The notes: generated by a model not told the origin, from the sequence alone. A stretch of 60,767 bases of DNA from Ileibacterium valens (GCF_001945525.1 NZ_MPJW01000098.1:1-60767); one strand, 5' to 3'. Shown: positions 16,186 to 25,161, counted from the first letter of the stretch. Translations and numbers: made by a program.

Positions 16186-18813
16186 ATGCACACTCCTAGA
16201 GAAGAATATTTATCAGAAGCTATTAGCAGAGATCTAGAAACAAGTGATTATCTCAAAGAAATATTCAATGATTTACTTTATAACTATTCATTAAAATTGT
16301 TTCATATTAATACTTTAGAAAAAGAATTTAATATAAAACACGGTCTCAGATTTGCGGATTTATTATCAAAATCGTTATTACCCTCACTATCAGCAAAGCA
16401 TAAATCTTGGGCTCAAGAAATTATTATTTTGCTTAATTTGCTTCACCCAGATGATCCAAATGTCAAATACTATTTAGGAAATATACTCTCCACGTTAGGT
16501 AACTTTAGAGGATTACAAACTGAAGTTGCAAAAGGTTTTCAAAGCTTAGACCCACTAGATAGCATTTATTTTGATTACGATAAACAGAATCATCAAATCC
16601 CAGGTGTAGAGAATGCGTATTTTTTTCATGATCAGAAGTTGGTTTATGATGGCCTTCAACGGAAATACTTTTCTTATTCAGGGCCTACCTCAATGGGAAA
16701 ATCCTTTGTGGTTCAGACGTACATTGAAAATGAAATACGTATGGGTGAGAAACGAAATTTCGCAATTCTTGTTCCTACAAAAGCGTTGATTAATGAAATT
16801 AAGAGTAACTTAATTTCTTCATTAAAGGAAAAGCTTCAGGAATCAAATTATAAGATAGTCACTTCGGCAGAAGATATAGCTCTTAAAACGATGCATAATT
16901 TTATATTTGTTATGACTCCTGAACGCTTCTTGTACCTTTTATTATCTAAAAATAACGCCAATATAGATTTTCTTTTTATAGATGAAGCTCACAAAATATC
17001 TGAACGTGGCGGCCGAAGTACCTACTATTATAAGATTTTATCTATTCTGGCAGAACGTGACCAAAAGCCAAATATCGTTTTTGCCTCTCCAAATATTCCA
17101 AACCCAGAAGTCTATCTAAAGTTGATTCCAAAAAAAGACATAATTTCATCTGCTAAGGAAAACTATGGAATAGATAGACTATCAACTGAATATAGTCCTG
17201 TTTGCCAATTTAAGTTTTTGATTGACTTAATGGATCATACAGTTGCTTACTATGACGAATATTCAAAAACAAGTACGATAGTCAATTCGAATTTGAACAA
17301 TTTATCTTTCAATGAAATTCTTTCTAAGCTAGGGGCAGCTAAACAGAACCTGGTTTACTGTAGTGCTAAGAATAAAGTTCTTCAAATGGCGGAACAGTAT
17401 TCTAAAGATCTCCCATATCTAAATAATGAGGAACTAGATTCTCTCTCGAACGATATAGCAAATAGTGTGCATAAAGACTGTTATTTAGCTGATTTTGTTA
17501 AAAAAGGCGTTGCCTACCATGTCGGTTATTTACCTTCAACCATCCGGTTGCGCATAGAAAGATGCTTCGAAAAAGGAATATTAAAAACTATCTTTTGCAC
17601 GAGTACTCTTATTGAGGGAATTAATCTTCCAGCAGATAACTTGTTTATTACCAGCTATAAAAACGGGCGATCTAATCTAGCAGAAGTTGAATTTAGAAAT
17701 CTAATTGGTAGGGTTGGAAGGATCAAGTATGGTTTATTTGGTAACGTCTTCTTAGTCCGAAATGATGAAGCAACGAATAATGAAAAGTATCTAGAATTGT
17801 TAGAAACAAAAATTCCTAATCAACAAGTATCAATAGATTTAAAGCCAAACCAAAAGCTTCTGAATAGCATTGTAGAAGATTTAATGAGAGGCGATATCGA
17901 ATTGTCAAAGACGCAGAAAAAAGCAAATGATAAAGAATTTGATGCGGCAAGGAAATTCTCCCTGATATTAATACGTGATATTGCTGTCGATCGACAATCG
18001 CCTACGATGCAAGCCTTTATTGAAGCAGGGGCCTTAAGTGAAGAACGCAAAAATGATATAAAAGAAAAATTTCCAGAGATTAAAACGGGCGATGATATAA
18101 CGATTTCATTTGATCAACAGAACAACCTAAAAAAAGCCATTCAATCAGGATTGAAATATCCTGAAATTGATAGTGATGGAAAAGTAGACTATCAAAAAGT
18201 CGTCGTGTTTCTTGAAAAATTGAGCAACATTTTCAAGTGGAACATATATGAAAGATCGACTTTGGGTAAGGTTGGAAAGGATGGGTCTAATAGAGTACTA
18301 AGATGGTACGCGTTAATTTTAATCCGTTGGATTAGTGGCAACGGATTGAATACAATACTAGGACATATCCTTTCGTATAAATCAAAACATCCAGAAACTG
18401 GCGTATGGGTCGATGGAAATCCTATTGCAGATTTTTATAATGGAAGCATTGCTCATAGAAATTATGTAATGGCTAGCACGATGAGTGAAATTGAAGATGT
18501 TATTCTTTTTCGCTTATGCAACTATTTTAGAAAGTTTTCGTCTGAATACAAAGAAATAAACGGGGTAGATCATTTTGACAACGACTGGTATGAATTTATT
18601 GAATATGGAACTACCAATAAGGTCATGATTTACTTACAACAACTCGGTTTCTCCAGAGAGACGGCTCTCTACATAAAAAAAGGTGGAAAATATCATTTTT
18701 ATGAATGGGAGGACGATATTGTTTTGGATAAAGACTTGTTAGAATCAACTAATATTGGAATAGCGACTGAAGCTAAGGATGTTAAATACAATTACCCAGA
18801 TTTATTCCTTTAA
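16186..18813 (+). CDS. hamB: Hachiman helicase HamB
   Basis: An 875-aa superfamily-2 helicase, partner of HamA. By published work it acts as a DNA-integrity sensor that releases HamA nuclease activity. Motifs: GPTSMGKS (166-173), FIDEAH (264-269), SPNIPNP (motif III variant typical of this group), STLIEGINLPADN (motif V region) and NLIGRVGR (505-512, motif VI). The C-terminal 350 aa are helical with no domain I can name. The start is backed by AAGGGAGG 7 nt upstream. A strong terminator at 18843 closes the operon. AT-rich like hamA. Confidence 0.9.
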   Translation: MHTPREEYLSEAISRDLETSDYLKEIFNDLLYNYSLKLFHINTLEKEFNIKHGLRFADLLSKSLLPSLSAKHKSWAQEIIILLNLLHPDDPNVKYYLGNILSTLGNFRGLQTEVAKGFQSLDPLDSIYFDYDKQNHQIPGVENAYFFHDQKLVYDGLQRKYFSYSGPTSMGKSFVVQTYIENEIRMGEKRNFAILVPTKALINEIKSNLISSLKEKLQESNYKIVTSAEDIALKTMHNFIFVMTPERFLYLLLSKNNANIDFLFIDEAHKISERGGRSTYYYKILSILAERDQKPNIVFASPNIPNPEVYLKLIPKKDIISSAKENYGIDRLSTEYSPVCQFKFLIDLMDHTVAYYDEYSKTSTIVNSNLNNLSFNEILSKLGAAKQNLVYCSAKNKVLQMAEQYSKDLPYLNNEELDSLSNDIANSVHKDCYLADFVKKGVAYHVGYLPSTIRLRIERCFEKGILKTIFCTSTLIEGINLPADNLFITSYKNGRSNLAEVEFRNLIGRVGRIKYGLFGNVFLVRNDEATNNEKYLELLETKIPNQQVSIDLKPNQKLLNSIVEDLMRGDIELSKTQKKANDKEFDAARKFSLILIRDIAVDRQSPTMQAFIEAGALSEERKNDIKEKFPEIKTGDDITISFDQQNNLKKAIQSGLKYPEIDSDGKVDYQKVVVFLEKLSNIFKWNIYERSTLGKVGKDGSNRVLRWYALILIRWISGNGLNTILGHILSYKSKHPETGVWVDGNPIADFYNGSIAHRNYVMASTMSEIEDVILFRLCNYFRKFSSEYKEINGVDHFDNDWYEFIEYGTTNKVMIYLQQLGFSRETALYIKKGGKYHFYEWEDDIVLDKDLLESTNIGIATEAKDVKYNYPDLFL

Positions 18814-18842
18814 TCTATGAACGATGAGAAGTGTAAGGATGG

Positions 18843-18874
18843 CCTCTTGTTAATAAGACAAGAGGTCTTTTTTT
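18843..18874 (+). terminator. Terminator of the Hachiman operon
   Basis: Stem CCTCTTGT/ACAAGAGG with a 7-nt loop, then a long T run. Confidence 0.9.
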
Positions 18875-18900
18875 ATCCTTTCAGAAAAGCAAAATTAGTT

Positions 18901-18957
18901 TTCCCAGCTTTTTTCCCAGTCCTTCCCAGCTTTACTCCCATATTTTCCAATTCCCAT
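18901..18957. repeat. Short TTCCCAG repeats at the left edge of the prophage
   Basis: TTCCCAG occurs at 18901, 18913 and 18923, with weaker copies near 18934 and 18951, so spacing is 10-12 bp, one helical turn. On the minus strand the same bases read as a glycine/lysine/tryptophan-rich peptide frame (GSKAGKDWEKSWEN then stop), so a coding origin is also possible. Confidence 0.45.
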
Positions 18958-18997
18958 CTTCGAGATAATGAGGCCACATAAAGCAAAGGAGGTGATT

Positions 18998-19153
18998 GTG
19001 ATACCTCAGATGATCAAAAGAACATCCAACAGGGTTGCTTCTATTGCTGGTCGTATCTTGCAGGACAAAAAGTCCAGCAGATCGGCAAAGTCGGTCGCAG
19101 GCAGTGCATTGGCACAGGCAAAGCCTAAAGCAAATTCAAAAAAGAAACACTAG
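18998..19153 (+). CDS. Small basic phage protein
   Basis: About 51 aa from a GTG start with AAAGGAGGTGATT upstream (an ATG at 19010 is also possible). The sequence RVASIAGRILQ...SAKSVAGSALAQ is a pattern I have seen in short phage proteins of unknown role, with a Lys-rich tail. First gene of the prophage reading rightwards. Confidence 0.5.
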   Translation: MIPQMIKRTSNRVASIAGRILQDKKSSRSAKSVAGSALAQAKPKANSKKKH

Positions 19154-19160
19154 TGCCTCC

Positions 19161-19215
19161 AGCAGGACAGCGAAACGGTTTCACGAATCAACCTGTCCTG
19201 CTCCCCACTAGGGGA
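19161..19215. repeat. Nested palindromes after the small basic gene
   Basis: AGCAGGACAG (19161-19170) pairs perfectly with CTGTCCTGCT (19193-19202) around an inner GAAA/TTTC, immediately followed by a TCCCC/GGGGA hairpin (19202-19215). No T tract follows. Could be an RNA fold or a replication or recombination site. Confidence 0.5.
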
Positions 19216-19239
19216 AATCAAAAACATAATCTCAAGCCT

Positions 19240-19372
19240 AATTACGTAATATGGCGAGAGGTACAAAATTGAGCTCTTTATCGCGCAAGCGGTACTGAGC
19301 GCAATCGAAGTACCTTTTTCGTCGTGCGCAACAGGCAGCAGAGTCGGTACTTCGAGTGTCGGCTCTTTTTTT
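19240..19372. repeat. Dispersed-repeat-like palindromic region ending in a terminator-like hairpin
   Basis: Contains GGTACTGAGCGCAATCGAAG, resembling the widely scattered CTGAGCGCAGTCGAAGG-type bacterial repeat. CGAAGTACC also pairs with GGTACTTCG downstream. The last part, GAGTCGGTACTTCGAGTG then CGGCTC and seven Ts, folds into an 11-12-bp hairpin like an intrinsic terminator. A 79-aa minus-strand ORF across this region is an artefact of the repeat. Confidence 0.5.
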
Positions 19373-19410
19373 GACCTCTCGTCCCTTACCCAGGCGGAAA
19401 GGAACGAGAA

Positions 19411-19986
19411 ATGCTCGATTTAAAAATTCAAAACGAAGACAAAGAACAGGTAGTGAGACTGGATGCCAGTGAAGCAAACGGCTGGTTAAACATCTGGATG
19501 GAAGAGAACGAAAGTGAAGAACATTTCGGAACGCGGCTCCAGCAAGAGATTGAACTTCAAATCAATCGTCCCGACTACAACATCTGGCATCGAGAAACCA
19601 GACATCTAGGCTGCAGCAAAGCCAAACCGGATGAAAATGGCATCTATCCGGAAGAACCACTTATGAGTGAGCTTCGCGACCCGTCCATCTATATCAAAGA
19701 ACAGTTGGACAGAGAGCAGCGGTGGGAATACGAAACCTGCTGTAAATGGTTCCGGGATAATTTCAAACCGGCCCAGGCAGACATGATGATTGCCATCATC
19801 CTTGATGACTGCTCCATTGAGGAATACGCGAGACGGATTGGGGACAATCCCAACAACGTCAGTCACCGATTTGTCAGAGCGAAAAAGAAATTGAAAAAAG
19901 TTTATGAGGAATGTCCTATTTCAGCTTCTCCCGTGGCTAACCAATGGGAGGGGCGCCACTCCCACAAACAGAAAGGTGGTAATTGA
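19411..19986 (+). CDS. Phage sigma-factor-like / HTH regulator
   Basis: A 191-aa protein. The C-terminal half QADMMIAIILDDCSIEEYARRIG and following NVSHRFVRAKKKLKKVYEE resembles sigma-70 region 4 (a helix-turn-helix that contacts the -35). Residues 1-110 are acidic and unassigned. It may direct early phage transcription or be a sigma-like relic. The start is backed by GAAAGGA 7 nt upstream. The last ~25 codons run through an RNA hairpin motif that precedes the antirepressor gene, so the natural end may carry regulatory sequence rather than protein function. Confidence 0.6.
   Translation: MLDLKIQNEDKEQVVRLDASEANGWLNIWMEENESEEHFGTRLQQEIELQINRPDYNIWHRETRHLGCSKAKPDENGIYPEEPLMSELRDPSIYIKEQLDREQRWEYETCCKWFRDNFKPAQADMMIAIILDDCSIEEYARRIGDNPNNVSHRFVRAKKKLKKVYEECPISASPVANQWEGRHSHKQKGGN
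19913..19963 (+). ncRNA. Phage RNA hairpin motif, copy A
   Basis: GTCCTATTTC, then stem CTCCC (19928-19932), loop GTGGCTAACCAAT, stem GGGAG (19946-19950). It shares the GTCC-Y-ATTT and GGCTA(A)CC signature with three other copies. A second CTCCC at 19959 could pair with the same GGGAG, giving two alternative folds, 25 nt before the antirepressor start. Confidence 0.55.
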
Positions 19987-19987
19987 G

Positions 19988-20788
19988 ATGCAATTACTGA
20001 AATTTGAAAATAACGAATTCGGTTCTATCAGAACCATCAGCATCGACAACCAGCCCTGGTTCGTCGGGAAAGACGTAGCGGAATGTCTGGGATATTCCAA
20101 TCCGCGAAAAGCGATTATCGATCATGTAGATTTAGAAGACAAATGCGATGGGGTAACGATTCGTGACTCCATCGGTAGGGAACAGACTCCAATGCTGATC
20201 AGCGAATCCGGACTTTACTCACTGATCATGTCTAGCAAGCTTCCAAAAGCTAAAGAGTTCAAGCACTGGGTAACTTCCGAAGTTCTGCCATCCATCAGAA
20301 AGCATGGAGCCTATTTGACTCCAGATACTCTCGGTCAGGCAATTGCTGATCCAGATTTTGCAATCGGGCTTCTCTTTGCTCTTAAAGATGAGCAGACAAA
20401 GAACAAAGCTTTACAAGCTGATAACGATCGGATGAAACCCAAGGAAATCTTCAGTGATGCTGTTGCTACTAGCAAGACAAGCATCCTGATCGGTGACCTG
20501 GCTAAGCTGCTTAAGCAAAACGGTGTAGATACAGGACAGAAACGTCTGTTCGCATGGATGAGGGATAACGGATACCTGATCAAAAGAAAAGGCGCAGATT
20601 GGAATAGTCCGACCCAACGTTCGATGGAGATGGGATTGTTTGAAATCAAGGAAACAAGTATCAATCATCCTGATGGTTACGTGAAAATCGTCAAAACCAC
20701 TAAGGTGACAGGCAAAGGTCAGATTTACTTCACGAATCTGTTCCTCGACCAGAACCGAATGAACCAGGAAATGGAGGTAACTGCCTAA
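19988..20788 (+). CDS. Phage antirepressor, BRO-N plus KilAC domains
   Basis: 266 aa from ATG 19988 (AAAGGTGG upstream). The BRO-N fold is at ~1-105 (PWFVGKDVAECLGYSNPRKA and KHWVTSEVLPSIRKHGAYLT), and the KilAC DNA-binding domain is at ~150-255 (IGDLAKLLKQNG...QKRLFAWMRDNGYL). Such proteins bind DNA or repressor and promote lytic genes. No CI-type repressor is visible in the prophage, so its partner is unknown. It ends with TAATG, shared with the next start, so translation is coupled. Confidence 0.85.
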   Translation: MQLLKFENNEFGSIRTISIDNQPWFVGKDVAECLGYSNPRKAIIDHVDLEDKCDGVTIRDSIGREQTPMLISESGLYSLIMSSKLPKAKEFKHWVTSEVLPSIRKHGAYLTPDTLGQAIADPDFAIGLLFALKDEQTKNKALQADNDRMKPKEIFSDAVATSKTSILIGDLAKLLKQNGVDTGQKRLFAWMRDNGYLIKRKGADWNSPTQRSMEMGLFEIKETSINHPDGYVKIVKTTKVTGKGQIYFTNLFLDQNRMNQEMEVTA

Positions 20789-21171
20789 TGACTCACCAGT
20801 CTTATATGAACAAGAGAATGGCTGGCCAGGAAGATTGGCTGCCACTTACCTATATCTGTAGCCCGTACTCAGGCGATACTAGAACCAATGTTCATAAAGC
20901 AAAGCGGTACAGCCGCTTTGCAATGCTGGAAGATGTTATTCCGGTTACTCCGCATCTTCTGTATCCAAGGTTTATGGATGACAAGAATCCTGAAGAACAT
21001 GAAAAGGCGATGCGCTTCAACTATGTCCTGCTTGGCAAGTGCGAAGAACTCTGGGTATTCGGAGGCGTGATCACCAGGGGTATGCAGGCTGAGATCAATC
21101 TGGCCAAAAAGCGGAACATGATGATCCGCTGGTTTAACAGCGAATGTGAGGAGGTTCCGGCTTATGCGTAG
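20788..21171 (+). CDS. DUF4406-like (nucleoside deoxyribosyltransferase fold) protein
   Basis: 127 aa with TYICSPYSGDTRTNVHKAKRY near the N-terminus and ELWVFGGVITRGMQAEI later. These are the two landmarks of the DUF4406/deoxyribosyltransferase-like fold that binds nucleotides or their derivatives. A role in phage nucleotide metabolism is a family-level guess. Both ends overlap neighbours (TAATG at the start, ATG of the primase inside its end), so it is part of a tightly coupled early operon. Confidence 0.65.
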   Translation: MTHQSYMNKRMAGQEDWLPLTYICSPYSGDTRTNVHKAKRYSRFAMLEDVIPVTPHLLYPRFMDDKNPEEHEKAMRFNYVLLGKCEELWVFGGVITRGMQAEINLAKKRNMMIRWFNSECEEVPAYA

Positions 21172-23413
21172 CTTTACCATATATACCGCGAACGTTACAG
21201 GCAGCAGTACAAACTGCCTGTATCCTCATGCGATGACAGTTGATTCCGAAGAAGCACTGATCGCGGCCACCTCGAAAGATCACGTGGCTGCCAGATATAC
21301 GAATAATTACCGCAGCAGAGAGAACTTTGAATGCTCGGATGTCATTCCACTCGATTGCGACAACGATCACTCGGAAAATCCCGAAGACTGGATGACTCCC
21401 TACAAGCTTTCTCAGCTGATTCCGGGAGTCGGTTTTGCTGTTACCTTTTCCAAAAGCCATAACAAGCAGAAAGGGAATAAGTCGCCTAGACCGAGATTCC
21501 ATGTATTTTTCCCGGTGGAGATGATCTGCGATGAGGAGAAATATACAAAGCTGAAGCAGCAGATTGCTTATGAGTTTCCGTTCTTTGATGCCAATGCCAT
21601 GGATTCCGCTAGATTCCTCTTTGGCTTTGAGTCGGATGGAGTGATTTACCAAGGCGATCAAACGATTGTTGATTTTCTGGAAAATGATCCGTTTGCTGAT
21701 TTGGACGCTCAGACGGAACAGATCGTTCAGGGACAGCGAAATGCCATCATGAGCCATATCGCTGGTCGTTTGATGAAGCGGTATGGAAATACAGAAGAGG
21801 CCCATAACATTTTTCTGGAGCAGGCGGAACGCTGCAATCCACCATTAGACGAAGAGGAACTGGATCATATCTGGAACAGCGCTGCCAAGTTTGGAAAAAA
21901 GGTAGCTGGCCAGAAAGGCTATATTCCACCGGAAGTATTCAACAGTGTCTGCGTTTTGAAACCAGCCGATTTTACCGATCTTGGTCAGGTAGAGATCCTG
22001 GTCAGTGAGTATGGTCGTAATCTGCGCTATTCGACGGCTACCGGTTTTCTTGTCTACAACGGTTCCTATTGGGAAGAAGACGATCCTGGCGCTCAGCGTC
22101 TGATCCAGGAATTGACGGATCGACAGCTGGAAGAGGCCCAGGCTGAAAAGCAGAAAGCCACTCTGGAATTGATCCAAAATGGAGCAATGGATCTGCTGGT
22201 GACTCAAGGAGCAAAAAAGGCAGCTCCGCTTTTCAACAAGAAGCAGAGGATCGCCTATGAACGTTTTCAGCAAGCAGATCTTTATGAAAAGTTCGTTTTG
22301 AAAAGACGGGACTCCAAATATATCAGTTCTGTCTTTAAGGAATGCAGGACAAAGATCACTGTCGATTCCAAGCTGCTAGACTCGCTGGAATTTCTCTTGA
22401 ATACTCCCAGTCGCACTTATGATCTTCGACGCGGCTTGTCTTCTCCACTAGATCACAGCTCTGGCCATCTGATCTGTAAGCAGACCGCTGTTGACCCATC
22501 GAATGAAGGAACTGAAATCTGGAAAGAGGCATTGAATACCTTTTTCCAGCATGACCAGGAGCTTATTGACTACGTGCAAAAGATCGTAGGGTTGTCAGCA
22601 ATTGGCAAGGTCTATGTTGAGGCTCTGATCATTGCTTATGGAGAAGGCCGAAACGGAAAATCCACTTTTTGGAATGTGATCTCAAGAGTCCTGGGCAGTT
22701 ACAGCGGAAATATGTCGGCTGATGTTTTGACCATTGGATGGAGACGAAATGTGAAACCTGAAATGGCAGAAGCCAGAGGTAAACGCCTTCTGATTGCTGC
22801 TGAGTTGGAAGAAGGGATGCGGCTAAGTACATCTAATGTCAAACAGCTGTGCAGCACCGACGATATCTATGCGGAAAAGAAGTACAAGGATCCGTTTTCT
22901 TATACTCCAACACACACATTGGTGCTTTATACCAATCATCTGCCAAGGGTAGGATCGTTGGATAAAGGAACTTGGAGAAGGCTGATCGTGATCCCGTTTA
23001 ATGCGGTTATTGACGGCAGTTCAGATATCAAAAACTATGCTGACTACCTGTATGAAAAAGCCGGTGGTGCCATCCTGTCCTGGATTATCGAAGGAGCCAG
23101 GAAGGTGATCGCCTGCGGATATAGAATCGAACCACCGACGAAGGTGGCCGATGCCATCCGAAATTACCGTGAGTCCAGCGATTGGTTCTCGGCTTTTCTA
23201 GAGGATTGCTGTGAGGTTGATCCATCCTATGTTGAGAAATCTGGACAGGTCTATGACGAATATCGGAATCATTCGATGAGAAGGAATGAGCACGTCCGAA
23301 ATTGTGCTGATTTTTATCAGGCTTTGGATAGTGCCGGCTTTGAGCGTTTCAGGAATAAGAAGGGCCGTTACATCAGGGGATTAAGGCTGAAATCGGAGTT
23401 CGATTCCGAATAA
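21164..23413 (+). CDS. Phage primase-helicase, P4/D5 family
   Basis: About 749 aa. The first ~180 aa resemble a primase/polymerase-type domain (FECSDVIPLDCDNDH with a DxD pair; SPRPRFHVFF). The C-terminal half is a D5/P4 superfamily-3 helicase: Walker A GEGRNGKSTF, then LLIAAELEE, and TNHLPRVGSLDKGTWRRL (sensor and arginine finger). It synthesises primers and unwinds DNA at the phage origin. ATG 21164 is chosen over the GTG at 21146 because GAGGAGG lies 10 nt upstream; it overlaps the previous stop. Confidence 0.88.
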   Translation: MRSFTIYTANVTGSSTNCLYPHAMTVDSEEALIAATSKDHVAARYTNNYRSRENFECSDVIPLDCDNDHSENPEDWMTPYKLSQLIPGVGFAVTFSKSHNKQKGNKSPRPRFHVFFPVEMICDEEKYTKLKQQIAYEFPFFDANAMDSARFLFGFESDGVIYQGDQTIVDFLENDPFADLDAQTEQIVQGQRNAIMSHIAGRLMKRYGNTEEAHNIFLEQAERCNPPLDEEELDHIWNSAAKFGKKVAGQKGYIPPEVFNSVCVLKPADFTDLGQVEILVSEYGRNLRYSTATGFLVYNGSYWEEDDPGAQRLIQELTDRQLEEAQAEKQKATLELIQNGAMDLLVTQGAKKAAPLFNKKQRIAYERFQQADLYEKFVLKRRDSKYISSVFKECRTKITVDSKLLDSLEFLLNTPSRTYDLRRGLSSPLDHSSGHLICKQTAVDPSNEGTEIWKEALNTFFQHDQELIDYVQKIVGLSAIGKVYVEALIIAYGEGRNGKSTFWNVISRVLGSYSGNMSADVLTIGWRRNVKPEMAEARGKRLLIAAELEEGMRLSTSNVKQLCSTDDIYAEKKYKDPFSYTPTHTLVLYTNHLPRVGSLDKGTWRRLIVIPFNAVIDGSSDIKNYADYLYEKAGGAILSWIIEGARKVIACGYRIEPPTKVADAIRNYRESSDWFSAFLEDCCEVDPSYVEKSGQVYDEYRNHSMRRNEHVRNCADFYQALDSAGFERFRNKKGRYIRGLRLKSEFDSE

Positions 23414-23416
23414 AAG

Positions 23417-23488
23417 CCTATAGGGTGTCGTATTAGGACATGTCAATCCTTAACTTTCCTATAGGGGTTAAAAAATAAGCCTATATAG
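23417..23488. promoter_or_regulatory. Repeated CCTATAGGG operator-like sites
   Basis: CCTATAGGG at 23417 and 23458 (each palindromic over CCTATAGG) and CCTATATAG at 23480, in the 136-bp gap between primase and VRR-NUC genes. GGGTGTCGT at 23423 is mirrored by ACGACACC near 23516. The spacing and symmetry suggest a regulator binding region for the downstream operon. Confidence 0.4.
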
Positions 23489-23549
23489 AGAAGTTAGAGA
23501 ATCATACGTCCCGACACGACACCTCCTTTATTTAAAGGACTTCAAGAAA

Positions 23550-23831
23550 ATGCTTGAAAAAGAGATTGAGCGAAAGCTCGTTAAAGAGGTCAGGAAAAAA
23601 GGCGGCCTATGTATCAAGTTTTCATCCCCTGGACTTGATGGTGTTCCTGATCGGATGGTATTGCTGCCGGATGGAATTCTGGCATTCATCGAACTCAAGG
23701 CCCCAGGCCAAAAACCAAGGAAGCAGCAAGTTCGAAGAATGCAGCAGTTTGAAAAACTGGGTTTTCGCTGCTTTGTCCTGGATAACATGGATGGGATTGG
23801 AGGAATGATCGATGCGATATGTTCCTCATGA
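23550..23831 (+). CDS. VRR-NUC domain nuclease
   Basis: 93 aa, single domain. PGLDGVPDRMVLLPDG then AFIELKAPGQKPRKQQ gives the PD...(D/E)xK catalytic pattern of VRR-NUC nucleases, and Q near the end of the helix completes it. In phages this protein accompanies an SNF2-type helicase, and here the helicase gene overlaps its 3' end by 20 nt. Probably a structure-specific nuclease in replication or recombination. Confidence 0.88.
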   Translation: MLEKEIERKLVKEVRKKGGLCIKFSSPGLDGVPDRMVLLPDGILAFIELKAPGQKPRKQQVRRMQQFEKLGFRCFVLDNMDGIGGMIDAICSS

Positions 23832-25161
23832 ATACCAGTCCTTTGCGACAAACTTCATTATTGACCATCCTTCCTCCGCTGTGTTTCTGGAATGCGGTCT
23901 TGGCAAAAGTGTGATCACTCTTTCTGCGATTGAGCAGCTGATGTTTGACTACTTCTCTGTAAATCGGGTTCTGGTCATCGCACCTCTACGAGTGGCCAGA
24001 AATACCTGGCCTGACGAAATTGGAAAGTGGGATCATTTGTCAGACCTTCGCTATTCGGTGGTCATTGGCACTGAAGCTGAAAGAAAAGCGGCTCTGGCCA
24101 GAAAAGCCGACATCTATCTGATCAACAGAGAAAATGTCGACTGGCTGATTACCAAAAGCGGCTATCGATTCGACTTTGATATGGTTGTCCTGGATGAGCT
24201 TTCTTCCTTTAAATCGGCAAAGGCTAAGCGGTTTAAAAGCCTGATGAAGGTCAGGCCAAGGATTAAACGAATTGTCGGCCTGACCGGAACTCCCGGAAAC
24301 CTTATGGATTTATGGCCGGAATTCCGACTGCTGGATCAGGGACAGAGGCTTGGCAGATACATCGGAGCATACCGGACGCGATTCTTTGATCCGGATAAGA
24401 GAAACCAGCAGATGATCTTTTCCTACAAGCCAAAGCCTGGAGCAGAGAAAGATATCTATCAGCTGATCTCAGATATGACGATTTCCATGAAGAGTTTGGA
24501 CTATCTGAAAATGCCTGATTGCGTAATAAATGAAGTAAAAGTCTCCCTCTCAGAGGATGAACGGGAAGTCTACGACGAAATGCGCAAAGAAATGGTTCTT
24601 GATTTGAATGGCGAAGAGATCGATGCGGTGAACGCTGCTGCCCTTTCCGGAAAGCTACTACAGATGGCCAATGGGGCCATTTACACAGAAGACAAAGAAA
24701 CCGTCGTCATTCACGATCAGAAGCTGGAAGCTTTGGAAGAACTGATCGAGGAAGCTAACGGCAAACCGGTCCTGGTTGCTTATTGGTTTAAGCACGATCT
24801 GGAAAGAATCAAAAGTCGGATCAAGGCCCGAGAGATTAAAACGGACAAGGATATCCGCGATTGGAATGATGGGAAGATCCCTGTTGGTCTGATTCATCCT
24901 GCCAGTGCTGGCCATGGTTTGAACCTTCAGGCTGGTGGTTCAACGCTGATCTGGCTTGGTCTTACCTGGTCGCTGGAACTCTACCAGCAAACCAATGCCA
25001 GACTCTGGCGTCAGGGTCAGAAAGAAACGGTGGTCATCCACCACATCATTGCCAAAGACACAATCGATGAAGATGTGATGCGCTCTTTGAAACTCAAGGA
25101 GAAAACGCAGGATGGAATCATCGAAGCAGTCAAAGCCAGGATAGGAGGCGGTGATCATTGA
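23812..25161 (+). CDS. Phage SNF2/DEAD-like helicase
   Basis: 449 aa. Motif I LECGLGKSVIT (~26-36), motif II VLDELSSFK, motif III GLTGTPGN, and C-terminal motifs GHGLNLQAGG and NARLWRQGQ. ATP-dependent DNA translocase of the phage replication/recombination module, paired with the VRR-NUC nuclease upstream. It begins inside the VRR-NUC gene and its stop overlaps the TTG start of the next gene, so translation is coupled across three genes. Confidence 0.88.
   Translation: MRYVPHEYQSFATNFIIDHPSSAVFLECGLGKSVITLSAIEQLMFDYFSVNRVLVIAPLRVARNTWPDEIGKWDHLSDLRYSVVIGTEAERKAALARKADIYLINRENVDWLITKSGYRFDFDMVVLDELSSFKSAKAKRFKSLMKVRPRIKRIVGLTGTPGNLMDLWPEFRLLDQGQRLGRYIGAYRTRFFDPDKRNQQMIFSYKPKPGAEKDIYQLISDMTISMKSLDYLKMPDCVINEVKVSLSEDEREVYDEMRKEMVLDLNGEEIDAVNAAALSGKLLQMANGAIYTEDKETVVIHDQKLEALEELIEEANGKPVLVAYWFKHDLERIKSRIKAREIKTDKDIRDWNDGKIPVGLIHPASAGHGLNLQAGGSTLIWLGLTWSLELYQQTNARLWRQGQKETVVIHHIIAKDTIDEDVMRSLKLKEKTQDGIIEAVKARIGGGDH

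Noticed and set aside
19238-19477. 79-aa minus-strand ORF rich in Cys, Arg and Tyr
   Set aside because: Its residues (FDCAQYRLRD-like) are the usual false translation of a dispersed palindromic repeat.
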